Positions 1 through 6,148 of a stretch of DNA of 10,954 nt are shown here, in pieces. Made by a program: the position numbers and the translations under genes. Under the pieces are notes generated by a model. It was not told the origin of the DNA. It worked only from the letters and a program-made list of their open reading frames with translations, and made no database searches. The DNA lies in NCBI GenBank assembly GCA_900554695.1, contig USHV01000044.1, positions 1 through 10,954 of the forward strand, in the 5' to 3' direction. Each line of letters opens with the position of its first letter. Position 1 is the stretch's first letter. The stretch comes from an uncultured Prevotella sp. (GTDB lineage Bacteria > Bacteroidota > Bacteroidia > Bacteroidales > Bacteroidaceae).

Positions 1-193
1 CTCCAAGGACGGAGGAAGGCGGTGGCGGAGTTGCACTTCTAACTTGACGGTGGGCCGGATGACGCTGTGTTTAGAAGAGAATAAGAGCAGTGATGAGAAC
101 GCTGTGAATAAGAAAAGAGTGGGGTGCTGTGTACGAAAAGTGGTTGTACGGATTAACAAGAAATGTTTGCAAAGAGTTATGGAAAACACGGTG
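1..193. other. left-edge region with no supported gene
   Basis: I see no convincing gene here. One plus-strand frame is open from base 2 to a TAA at 200-202. It has no start inside the window, and its translation is basic and low in complexity with no recognisable motif. The other two plus frames stop at bases 40-42 and 45-47, so the last residues of a gene entering from the left could end there. This cannot be decided without the flanking sequence. Confidence 0.4.
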
Positions 194-216
194 TGGGGAT
201 AAGTTCAATATCCCCA
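194..216 (-). terminator. hairpin downstream of the 67-residue gene
   Basis: A perfect 8-bp inverted repeat, TGGGGATA (194-201) and TATCCCCA (209-216), encloses a 7-base loop. It starts 12 bases past the stop codon of the minus-strand gene at 229. On the minus strand the stem is followed after six bases by a run of four T residues. The position and stem suit a transcription terminator for the two-gene minus-strand unit, but the T run is short and displaced, so this is a moderate-strength call. Confidence 0.5.
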
Positions 217-228
217 TGTCGTAACAGT

Positions 229-432
229 CTATTGTGCAGTGACTGCACGGCACTCTATGCTATCACGACTGAATCCGTATTCCTCTATCCATGCGTTGTT
301 CTTATAGAGATTGTCCAATGCTTCCTCCTGCGTATTCCCTTTTTCAAAACCCAATATTTGCAGGTTGTTTATACATTCGTCGTTTGGTGCAAAGGTCTGA
401 CCTTCGTCTGTGTAGAAAATATAATTGTTCAT
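229..432 (-). CDS. small conserved-looking hypothetical protein (67 aa)
   Basis: This encodes a 67-residue acidic protein that I cannot assign to a named family. It starts with a short beta-strand-like stretch (YIFYTDEG, residues 4-11). Next comes a polar turn, a strand (NLQILGFEKG), an amphipathic helix (EEALDNLYKNN) and a final short strand. This small alpha/beta plan recalls HicB-like or other compact antitoxin and adaptor folds, but that is only an analogy. The ATG lies 5 bases after the TAA of the gene at 438-1184, so the two are almost certainly co-transcribed and probably translationally coupled. No Shine-Dalgarno is seen, as is usual in Bacteroidetes. A hairpin follows the stop. Such a small, tightly coupled partner suggests a role linked to the upstream nuclease-like protein, for example as inhibitor, subunit or regulator; this is inference. 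Confidence 0.7.
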   Translation of the reverse strand: MNNYIFYTDEGQTFAPNDECINNLQILGFEKGNTQEEALDNLYKNNAWIEEYGFSRDSIECRAVTAQ

Positions 433-437
433 AGCGA

Positions 438-1184
438 TTAAAGAATAAATTCAAGTGACTGTTTCTCCAGTTCCATTTCGTATTGTTTTATGAGGGCGTC
501 GTAACTCAGAAACGATACCCTTTTCCCGGCACGCAGTGTGTCGAAAGCACTGAAACGCATCTTCGCCTCAAACTCAGGGAGTCGCCGTATGTCTGCCACT
601 ATGGTCATACGGACGTAGAAATCCTGCAAGTCGTAGAACTTCAGGAGCGAGTTCTGTATGTCTGTTGAGTGCTCTATCTCGAAGAACGAGTGCGGCATCC
701 TGCGATTGTTGAACCATATCGTGTCTATTGTAGAGCTTCTTTTTATCAGTTGCGGGTAAGAGTAGGGCGGCAGTTCGTCGAGTGTTGACAACTCGTGCAG
801 CGTCTTTCCGTTGTATAATTTCTTGTTCTTGTCTTGCTGTGGAACGTATGTCTGCATGCCGTGATAATTGCCTATCATCAGCAGTATGCCCTGATAATAT
901 GTGTGATTGAACTTTCTAACGCTGTCCGAATCTCTGTTTTTATCAGTCTCGACTATTATACCTCTGTCCTCAATTTGTTTTCTGTATTTTTCCAGTCCGT
1001 AGAGTCCGGGCTTTATTTTGTATATACCCTTTGTCTGCTGCACTATTCGGCGTATGCTTGCGAATGGCGTTTTGGTTTTCCATTCACATTCCTTTATCTT
1101 GAACACCTCCTTGTTCAGTTCGCCCAGTGTGGCTACGCCTCCAAGGCGTTCGATGGTTTCTATTACGGCTTCATATTGTTTCAT
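438..1184 (-). CDS. winged-helix protein with restriction-endonuclease-like C-terminal region
   Basis: This 248-residue protein appears to have two parts. Residues 1-65 resemble a winged helix of the HARE-HTH or restriction-associated type: a helix (YEAVIETIERLGG), ATLGELNKEV, a basic helix (ASIRRIVQQ), and an IYKIKPGLYGL wing ending in the family-like pG.Y.L pattern. Residues about 90-210 contain TYVPQQDKN, LYNGKTLHEL, then IDTIWF with Asp154 and FFEIEHST with Glu169 and Glu171. They end in a hydrophobic strand at MTIVADIRR. An Asp followed about 15 residues later by E-x-E, plus EHST and a downstream I-V-A strand, fits PD-(D/E)XK-like folds in which ExE replaces ExK. Family knowledge links wHTH plus this fold to restriction or other DNA-processing proteins, but no specific function is established here. 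No clear promoter is visible upstream. The gene leads a two-gene unit with the 67-residue protein and looks lower in G+C than its neighbours, which may reflect transfer. Confidence 0.75.
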   Translation of the reverse strand: MKQYEAVIETIERLGGVATLGELNKEVFKIKECEWKTKTPFASIRRIVQQTKGIYKIKPGLYGLEKYRKQIEDRGIIVETDKNRDSDSVRKFNHTYYQGILLMIGNYHGMQTYVPQQDKNKKLYNGKTLHELSTLDELPPYSYPQLIKRSSTIDTIWFNNRRMPHSFFEIEHSTDIQNSLLKFYDLQDFYVRMTIVADIRRLPEFEAKMRFSAFDTLRAGKRVSFLSYDALIKQYEMELEKQSLEFIL

Positions 1185-1440
1185 TGTGCAGAATGTTTGT
1201 CGGGGGTGTTTCTGTTTTGTCTTTGTCTGTGGTGAAATGCAGGTCTGCTGATGACAGACATAATGGTTTTATGTGTTCTATATGTGACGTTACAGAAGCA
1301 GAAAAAGCCTGTTCTGTTGCGTGATGTATGCAAAGCTGTATTTCAATGTTTTGTCTTTCGTTTTCATGCAACCTTGCGTTGTCTTCCCGTATGTCTCATA
1401 CCTTGTCCGGCGTTCGGAAACATGCCGTGGCAGGGGAGCG
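1185..1440. other. intergenic stretch between two minus-strand genes
   Basis: This 256-base spacer lies between the end of the 1441-2085 gene and the start of the nuclease-like gene. I find no strong hairpin with a T run, no clear -7 box of the TAnnTTTG form on the minus strand, and no small reading frame with a recognisable motif. It must hold the promoter of the 438-1184 gene unless that gene is read through from upstream. Confidence 0.4.
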
Positions 1441-2085
1441 TCATTTGAAGTAGGCACGCATCTGTGCCGCCGTGGCTGCGAGCTCTTCCGGCTCTTTCGA
1501 TATATACCTGCGCCATATCTCGAGGCACGGTTCGTAGAGCGGCGACGACGTGTCGCTGTGCTTCATGCAGGGGTCGCACACGAGGAAGTTGCGCATCACC
1601 TCAGCCACGAGCTGCGGCGGTATGCGCATCAGGCGCGCCAGCTCGTCCACCTCGGGCGTCTCTGCCACCATGGTGATGGGTGTCAGGCGGAAGTACAGGT
1701 CGAGAATCATTGTGAGCATCATGGGCGTGAGTCGTCGGTCGGCTTCTATGGGCCGGTAGTCGGTCTCGAACGACTCCACTGTCTCCACACCATCATAGAA
1801 CGCGCCCGCCGTGCCGAATCCGTTCATCTGGCGCAGGCGTTTCACGTCGCGCGACAGTCGGCGCGGGTTTGCCGAATAGCTCTGCCATAGGTGTTGCAGC
1901 GACGGCGTGTCGGGCCGGCGCAGTCTGAACATCTGCGCGTAGAGATGCTGCGGCTCGATGTGAAGTTCGAGACTCAGCTGTATGAGTGGCCGCGAATACA
2001 TGGGTTTCACGCCTTCGGGCTTCTTCAGGTAAAGCTGCATTAGTGGCAGCCACATATAGTCGGACCATAGAGGATGTTGTGTCAT
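1441..2085 (-). CDS. conserved hypothetical protein of Bacteroidales
   Basis: This encodes 214 residues from the ATG at 2085. The protein is soluble and mainly helical, with no signal peptide or membrane segment. Visible blocks are LWSDYMWLPLMQLYLKKPEG near the N-terminus, NPRRLSRDVKRLRQMNGFG in the middle, LTPMMLTMILDLYFRLTPIT, and TPEVDELARLMRIPP followed by CDP. From memory, this pattern belongs to a family of about 210 residues found in Bacteroidales with no assigned function. The last helical blocks could be a helix-turn-helix-like module, but no catalytic or DNA-binding residues can be named. An upstream in-frame ATG at 2163 would add 26 residues of unlike, Thr/Pro-rich sequence. I prefer 2085 because the family-like sequence starts there, although the nearest promoter-like sequence (2203-2210) would suit either start. 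The gene looks G+C-rich, like mutS. Confidence 0.75.
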   Translation of the reverse strand: MTQHPLWSDYMWLPLMQLYLKKPEGVKPMYSRPLIQLSLELHIEPQHLYAQMFRLRRPDTPSLQHLWQSYSANPRRLSRDVKRLRQMNGFGTAGAFYDGVETVESFETDYRPIEADRRLTPMMLTMILDLYFRLTPITMVAETPEVDELARLMRIPPQLVAEVMRNFLVCDPCMKHSDTSSPLYEPCLEIWRRYISKEPEELAATAAQMRAYFK

Positions 2086-2202
2086 GATGCGTCGTGGTGT
2101 TGTTTGGTTGGGTGTGTATGTCGTGTTTAGGGGTTTGCCGGCGGCTGTTCCGGCTGTGAGCATGCTGTGTCCGTAGCCATGCCGCGCGGCGTAACAGCGG
2201 TG

Positions 2203-2210
2203 CTAATATA
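2203..2210 (-). promoter_or_regulatory. possible -7 box for the conserved hypothetical gene
   Basis: Read on the minus strand this is TATATTAG, which differs from the Bacteroidetes TAnnTTTG consensus at one of the six fixed positions. It sits in an A+T-rich patch next to TTATTTGC. No well-spaced -33 TTTG is present. The box lies about 40 bases before the upstream ATG at 2163 and about 118 bases before the preferred ATG at 2085. Confidence 0.3.
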
Positions 2211-2552
2211 GCAAATAATTTTCAAAAACAGACGGTTGCGGGTGTGTTTTTTGATGTAGTGGTGTCGGCGGGACGCCTTTGCGGCTTTTTATTGTGCCGG
2301 CAGCTGAAACACAGGGCGTTTAATCACGTGGACGAGACATCGTGTCTTCGCGGGTCTATGGACGGTGGAGTAGAGTCCTTTTTGTAGAATCTTTCAATGT
2401 CAGTGGGAAAATATCTCAATAAGCGATAGCGGTTCCGGTGCAGAATAAGTGTTGTTTTCGTCTGCCGAAGGGACGCAGTATGTGCTGCTTTCAATTTATA
2501 ACCGGATTCCGATTTTTCCCTCCGGGTTTCCCGATATACCCCGAAAAATAAG

Positions 2553-2594
2553 CGCGTATTTGCGTGCAGACTCTTCGTCGGGCGCAAATACGCG
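2553..2594. repeat. 12-bp perfect inverted repeat with 18-base loop
   Basis: CGCGTATTTGCG (2553-2564) and CGCAAATACGCG (2583-2594) are exact reverse complements separated by 18 bases. The right arm overlaps a short direct repeat: AAATACGCGG occurs at 2586-2595 and again at 2597-2606, followed by a run of five T residues from 2607. As RNA on the plus strand this could act as a terminator-like or structured element, but no gene ends nearby on that strand. A dispersed intergenic repeat is the alternative I favour. Confidence 0.7.
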
Positions 2595-2664
2595 GAAAAT
2601 ACGCGGTTTTTATAAGATATTGAATATCAATGATTTATGTCTAAGGGGTATTTTATCACTTTGC

Positions 2665-2796
2665 AAAAAGCACCATTTCGGTTTGCGAAATGGCCTATAT
2701 TGGAGGCCGAAAAGCACCATATCGCACCCTGAAATGGGCTTTTTCAGACTGCGAAATGGGCAATATCGGAAAGCGAAACGCACTTTTCCGGACTAT
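2665..2796. repeat. degenerate tandem repeat, 22-bp unit, about six copies
   Basis: The block divides without gaps into 22-base units starting at 2665, 2687, 2709, 2731, 2753 and 2775. Units 2 to 6 all begin GAAA. GAAATGG occurs exactly at 2687, 2731 and 2753, and AAAAGCACCAT occurs at 2666 and 2710, which is 44 bases or two units apart. Units alternate partly in complementary sense: CCATTTCG (2673-2680) pairs with CGAAATGG (2686-2693), and GGCCT (2692-2696) pairs with AGGCC (2704-2708). The copies are diverged: by my hand alignment, 44-base double units share about two-thirds identity. This is not a CRISPR array because there are no conserved repeats separated by unique spacers. Confidence 0.7.
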
Positions 2797-2832
2797 GATA
2801 CAGGGTATATGAATAGTCCGTATGCCCGGAAA
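2785..2832. repeat. nested inverted repeats after the tandem block
   Basis: CGGACTA (2789-2795) pairs with TAGTCCG (2814-2820), and TTTCCGG (2785-2791) pairs with CCGGAAA (2826-2832). The left arms overlap, so the two pairings compete. Together they mark the right edge of the repeat block. No T run follows, so a terminator is unlikely. Confidence 0.5.
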
Positions 2833-3186
2833 CGGCCTCAAATACGGTGGATTTAACATCCATTCACATCTCTTTTGCGAAAATATTTTGTCAAAATCGA
2901 GTCAAGAAAAATTGTAAGTACGTCGCTTGAGTTTCCTGTAAAGACACTGATATAAGACGCAGGAAAGGACATCGGAAACATGTGTCCGGCGTGCATCGAC
3001 GGTTTACCGGTTTTGGCAATGTGGATTTATTGTCACGCAGGCGAATGTGTTGTCATGGCTTTTATCACTTTGCGCTAATTTGTCGATAGACTTGCTTTAT
3101 AGTAATCATTGACCCCCTGACTCTCTGTCTCTTTTGTTCCAAAGTCGCAATTTGTCGCCATTCAGATGTTTAATGTGAGCCGAATG

Positions 3187-3218
3187 TTGTCTTTTTTCGC
3201 CGATTTTGTGTAATTTTG
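3187..3218 (+). promoter_or_regulatory. mutS promoter, Bacteroidetes type
   Basis: TAATTTTG at 3211-3218 matches the Bacteroidetes -7 consensus TAnnTTTG exactly. A TTG at 3187-3189 lies about 21 bases upstream, close to the expected place for the -33 element. Transcription would start a few bases past 3220, giving an untranslated leader of roughly 15-20 bases before the ATG at 3243, with no Shine-Dalgarno. Confidence 0.75.
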
Positions 3219-3242
3219 CGTGTTGAAAATCAATACACCGAC

Positions 3243-5882
3243 ATGTCTGCAAAAAAGAAAGATGACGGCCTCACGCCGATGATGAAACAGTTTTTCGACC
3301 TAAAAGCGAAGCATCCCGATGCGCTGCTGCTGTTCCGCTGCGGCGACTTCTACGAGACTTATTGCGAGGATGCCATTGCTTCGTCGAAGATACTGGGCAT
3401 CACTCTCACGCGGCGCAGCAACGGACGCTCGCGCGAGACGGGACAGGCTACGGAGATGGCAGGCTTTCCTTATCATGCGCTCGACACCTATCTGCCCAAG
3501 CTCATAAGGGCGGGCAGACGCGTGGCTATATGCGACCAGCTGGAAGATCCCAAACTTACGAAGACTCTCGTGAAGCGCGGCATCACCGAACTGGTGACTC
3601 CCGGCGTGGCAATGGGCGACAATGTGCTGAACTATAAGGAGAACAACTTCCTGGCGGCCGTGCACTTCGGACGGTCGGCATGCGGTGTGGCGTTCCTCGA
3701 CATATCCACCGGCGAGTTCCTCACCGGCGAGGGTACGGCCGACTATGTGGAGAAACTGCTCGGCAGTTTCCAGCCCAAGGAGGTGCTCTATGAGAAGTCG
3801 TGCCGTCAGGAGTTCGAACAACGGTTCGGCACACGATGGTGTGTGTTCGAGCTGGACGAGTGGATGTTCACCGAGCAGAGCGCACGACAGAAGCTGCTGC
3901 GCCACTTCGGCACACACTCGCTGAAGGGTTTCGGCGTGGAACATCTGCGCAGTGGGGTGATTGCCTCGGGCGTCATCCTGCAATATCTCGAGATGACCCA
4001 GCACACGCACATCTCTCACATCACGTCGCTCGCACGCATAGAGGAGGAGCGGTATGTGCGGCTCGACAAGTTCACCATACGCTCGCTCGAGCTTCTTCAC
4101 TCCATGCAGGAGGACGGGTCGTCGCTGCTCGACGTCATCGACCGCACCGTAACGCCGATGGGCGGACGCATGCTGAAGCGCTGGATAGTCTTTCCGCTGA
4201 AGGACGCAAGGCAGATAGAAGACCGTCTGGACATCGTGGAGCACTTCTTCCGCAAGCCGGACTTCCGTCAGATGGCCGACGAGCAGCTCCACCGCATGGG
4301 CGACATCGAGCGTATCATATCAAAGGTGGCGGTGGGAAGAGTGTCGCCGCGCGAGCTCGTTCAGCTCAGGGTGGCTCTGCAGGCAATGGTGCCGCTGAAG
4401 TCGGCGTGCAGCCATTCGGGCAACAAGATACTTGAGAACATAGGCGCGCAGATTAATCTCTGCGAGAACCTGCGCGACAGAATAGGGCGCGAGATTCAGC
4501 CCGACCCGCCGCAGCTCGTGAGCAAGGGTGGGGTGATAGCCGACGGTTTCTCGCCCGAGCTCGACGAACTCAGGGCCATATCGCGCGGCGGACGCGACTA
4601 TCTGATGCAGATACAGGAGCGCGAGACCGAGCAGACGGGCATCGCATCGCTGAAGGTAGGCTACAACAACGTGTTCGGTTACTACCTCGAGGTGCGCAAC
4701 ACCTACAAGGACAAGGTGCCTGCCGACTGGGTGAGAAAGCAGACTCTGGCAAACGCCGAGCGCTACATCACGCAGGAGCTGAAGGAATATGAGGAGAAGA
4801 TAATGGGCGCCGACGAGAAGATTCTCGCCCTTGAGACGCGCCTGTTCAACGAGCTCGTGGTCGCAGCGGGCGAATATATACCGCAGATTCAGATAAACGC
4901 CAACATCGTGGCGCGCCTCGACTGTCTGCTCTCGTTCGCCAAGACGGCGGAGGAGAACAACTACGTCAGACCGGTGATTGCCGACGACGACGTGCTGGAG
5001 ATAAAGGGCGGACGCCATCCGGTGATAGAGACGCAGCTGCCTGTGGGCGAGCGTTACGTGCCCAACGACATAGAGCTGGACACCGAGCATCAGCAGATAA
5101 TGATAATAACAGGTCCCAACATGGCCGGTAAATCGGCCCTGCTGCGCCAGACGGCGCTCATAGTGCTGTTGGCCCAGACGGGTTGTTTCGTGCCGGCAGA
5201 GAGCGCGAGAATAGGTCTGGTGGACAAGATATTCACCCGTGTGGGCGCATCGGACAACATATCGCTGGGCGAATCGACGTTCATGGTTGAGATGACCGAG
5301 GCGGCTAACATACTGAACAACGTCACGCCGCGCTCGCTGGTGCTCTTCGACGAGCTGGGACGCGGTACGTCGACATACGACGGCATTTCCATAGCGTGGG
5401 CCATCGTGGAATATCTGCACGAGCATCCCAAGGCACGTGCACGCACGCTTTTCGCCACACACTACCATGAACTGAACGAGATGGAGAAGAACTTCTCGCG
5501 CATAAAGAACTACAACGTGAGCGTGAAGGAGGTTGACGGCAAGGTCATCTTCCTGCGCAAGCTCATGCGCGGAGGCTCAGAGCACTCGTTCGGAATACAC
5601 GTGGCAGAGATTGCCGGCATGCCGCGCAGCATCGTGAAGCGTGCAGGAGTGATACTGAAGGAGCTTGAAGCGGATAACTCTCAGGTAGGACGCGTGGGCA
5701 AACCTTCGGCAGACAAGATAAACATGACGCGCGAGGGAATGCAGCTCAGCTTCTTCCAGCTGGACGACCCGGTGCTGTGTCAGATACGCGACGAGATACT
5801 CGGGCTCGACATAAACAACCTTACACCTGTTGAGGCTCTCAACAAACTCAACGAGATAAAGAAGATTGTGACAGGTAAGTGA
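3243..5882 (+). CDS. mutS: DNA mismatch repair protein MutS
   Basis: This complete 879-residue MutS dimer recognises base mismatches and small loops in the cytoplasm and, with ATP, recruits MutL. The mismatch-binding motif is GDFYE with Phe36 and Glu38, the same numbering as in E. coli MutS. The connector, lever and clamp regions follow (roughly residues 120-560). The C-terminal ATPase has Walker A GPNMAGKS (624-631), where Ala replaces the more common Gly before GKS. It also has Walker B and signature DELGRGTSTYDG (703-714) and the FATHYHEL motif near 737-744. QLSFF at 834-838 matches the beta-clamp-binding motif near MutS C-termini. I chose the ATG at 3243. A possible upstream TTG at 3216 lies inside the -7 promoter box and would add nine non-family residues. 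The length is typical for a MutS1 protein. It has its own promoter and probably forms a single-gene unit, since a hairpin overlaps its stop. mutL is not in the window. Confidence 0.98.
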   Translation: MSAKKKDDGLTPMMKQFFDLKAKHPDALLLFRCGDFYETYCEDAIASSKILGITLTRRSNGRSRETGQATEMAGFPYHALDTYLPKLIRAGRRVAICDQLEDPKLTKTLVKRGITELVTPGVAMGDNVLNYKENNFLAAVHFGRSACGVAFLDISTGEFLTGEGTADYVEKLLGSFQPKEVLYEKSCRQEFEQRFGTRWCVFELDEWMFTEQSARQKLLRHFGTHSLKGFGVEHLRSGVIASGVILQYLEMTQHTHISHITSLARIEEERYVRLDKFTIRSLELLHSMQEDGSSLLDVIDRTVTPMGGRMLKRWIVFPLKDARQIEDRLDIVEHFFRKPDFRQMADEQLHRMGDIERIISKVAVGRVSPRELVQLRVALQAMVPLKSACSHSGNKILENIGAQINLCENLRDRIGREIQPDPPQLVSKGGVIADGFSPELDELRAISRGGRDYLMQIQERETEQTGIASLKVGYNNVFGYYLEVRNTYKDKVPADWVRKQTLANAERYITQELKEYEEKIMGADEKILALETRLFNELVVAAGEYIPQIQINANIVARLDCLLSFAKTAEENNYVRPVIADDDVLEIKGGRHPVIETQLPVGERYVPNDIELDTEHQQIMIITGPNMAGKSALLRQTALIVLLAQTGCFVPAESARIGLVDKIFTRVGASDNISLGESTFMVEMTEAANILNNVTPRSLVLFDELGRGTSTYDGISIAWAIVEYLHEHPKARARTLFATHYHELNEMEKNFSRIKNYNVSVKEVDGKVIFLRKLMRGGSEHSFGIHVAEIAGMPRSIVKRAGVILKELEADNSQVGRVGKPSADKINMTREGMQLSFFQLDDPVLCQIRDEILGLDINNLTPVEALNKLNEIKKIVTGK

Positions 5883-5895
5883 CGCGGTTGCGTCA
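5880..5895 (+). terminator. hairpin overlapping the mutS stop codon
   Basis: TGACGC (5880-5885) pairs with GCGTCA (5890-5895) around a GGTT loop. The TGA stop is the first part of the stem. T-rich sequence (TCTGTTTGTTTTTG) follows from about 5901. The T tract is offset from the stem by several bases, so the terminator is plausible but not strong. Confidence 0.45.
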
Positions 5896-5930
5896 GCACA
5901 TCTGTTTGTTTTTGATACTTATTCCTGAAT

Positions 5931-6040
5931 GGCGGGGCAGGGCGCCCCGCCTGAACATAGCGGACGCGGTGCGTCCTAAGAGACTGTATAACAATGGCTC
6001 GGTTGTCCTACGGTGTGTGTCAGGATGCCTGATCACACAC
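5931..6040. repeat. cluster of three hairpins between mutS and the membrane-kinase gene
   Basis: There are three inverted repeats. GGCGGGGC (5931-5938) pairs with GCCCCGCC (5944-5951). GGACGC (5962-5967) pairs with GCGTCC (5971-5976) around a 3-base loop. GTGTGTGTCAGG (6013-6024) pairs with CCTGA plus CACACAC (6028-6040), with one bulged T at 6033. None is followed by a proper T run. The next 100 bases repeat short words such as ACAATGGCT and CTCGGTTGT. The cluster could be untranslated leader structure, RNA-stabilising hairpins or a degenerate intergenic repeat. Confidence 0.5.
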
Positions 6041-6148
6041 GTCCGGCAGTCTGACAATGGCTGTTCTGTCGTGTGATGACATGAGCTCGGTTGTGTGATA
6101 ATATAAGTCCGACCATAAGCCGGAATAACAACAATAAATCATTTATCT

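Larger units (their letters stand above)
2164..3186. other. 1-kb intergenic region with repeats and hairpins
   Basis: No reading frame here looks like a real protein. The stretch 2164-2550 shows little structure beyond the possible -7 box and an 8-bp palindrome TGCCGGCA at 2296-2303. The stretch 2553-2832 holds a long inverted repeat, a block of degenerate 22-bp tandem repeats and nested inverted repeats, described separately. The stretch 2833-3186 is A+T-rich and has weak inverted repeats, such as TTTCCTG (2932-2938) with CAGGAAA (2960-2966). It also holds a second copy of the 14-mer TTTTATCACTTTGC (3060-3073; the first copy is at 2651-2664). The region could hide a small RNA, but no specific RNA family is recognised. 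Confidence 0.6.

Noticed and set aside
2..202. An open plus-strand frame entering from the left edge
   Set aside because: It has no start in the window and unconvincing composition, and it ends inside the hairpin of the minus-strand operon.
1171..1371. A 66-residue minus-strand reading frame upstream of the nuclease-like gene
   Set aside because: It overlaps the start of the real gene in another frame and has no motif or promoter.
2296..2303. An 8-bp palindrome TGCCGGCA as an operator
   Set aside because: A single short G+C-rich palindrome with no nearby start site is expected by chance in about 11 kb.
2665..2796. CRISPR array
   Set aside because: The units are contiguous and diverged, with no unique spacers, no constant direct repeat and no cas genes nearby.
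2449..2856. A 135-residue plus-strand reading frame over the repeat block
   Set aside because: It runs straight through the 12-bp inverted repeat and the 22-bp tandem repeats, and its peptide shows the same 22-residue echo (LRNG...). No promoter, signal or known motif is present. It looks like translated repeat DNA.
3300..5468. Long minus-strand reading frames of about 330 and 382 residues opposite mutS
   Set aside because: They lie wholly inside the unmistakable mutS gene, have odd His/Arg/Leu-rich composition, and carry no motif. They are a side effect of high G+C codon use.
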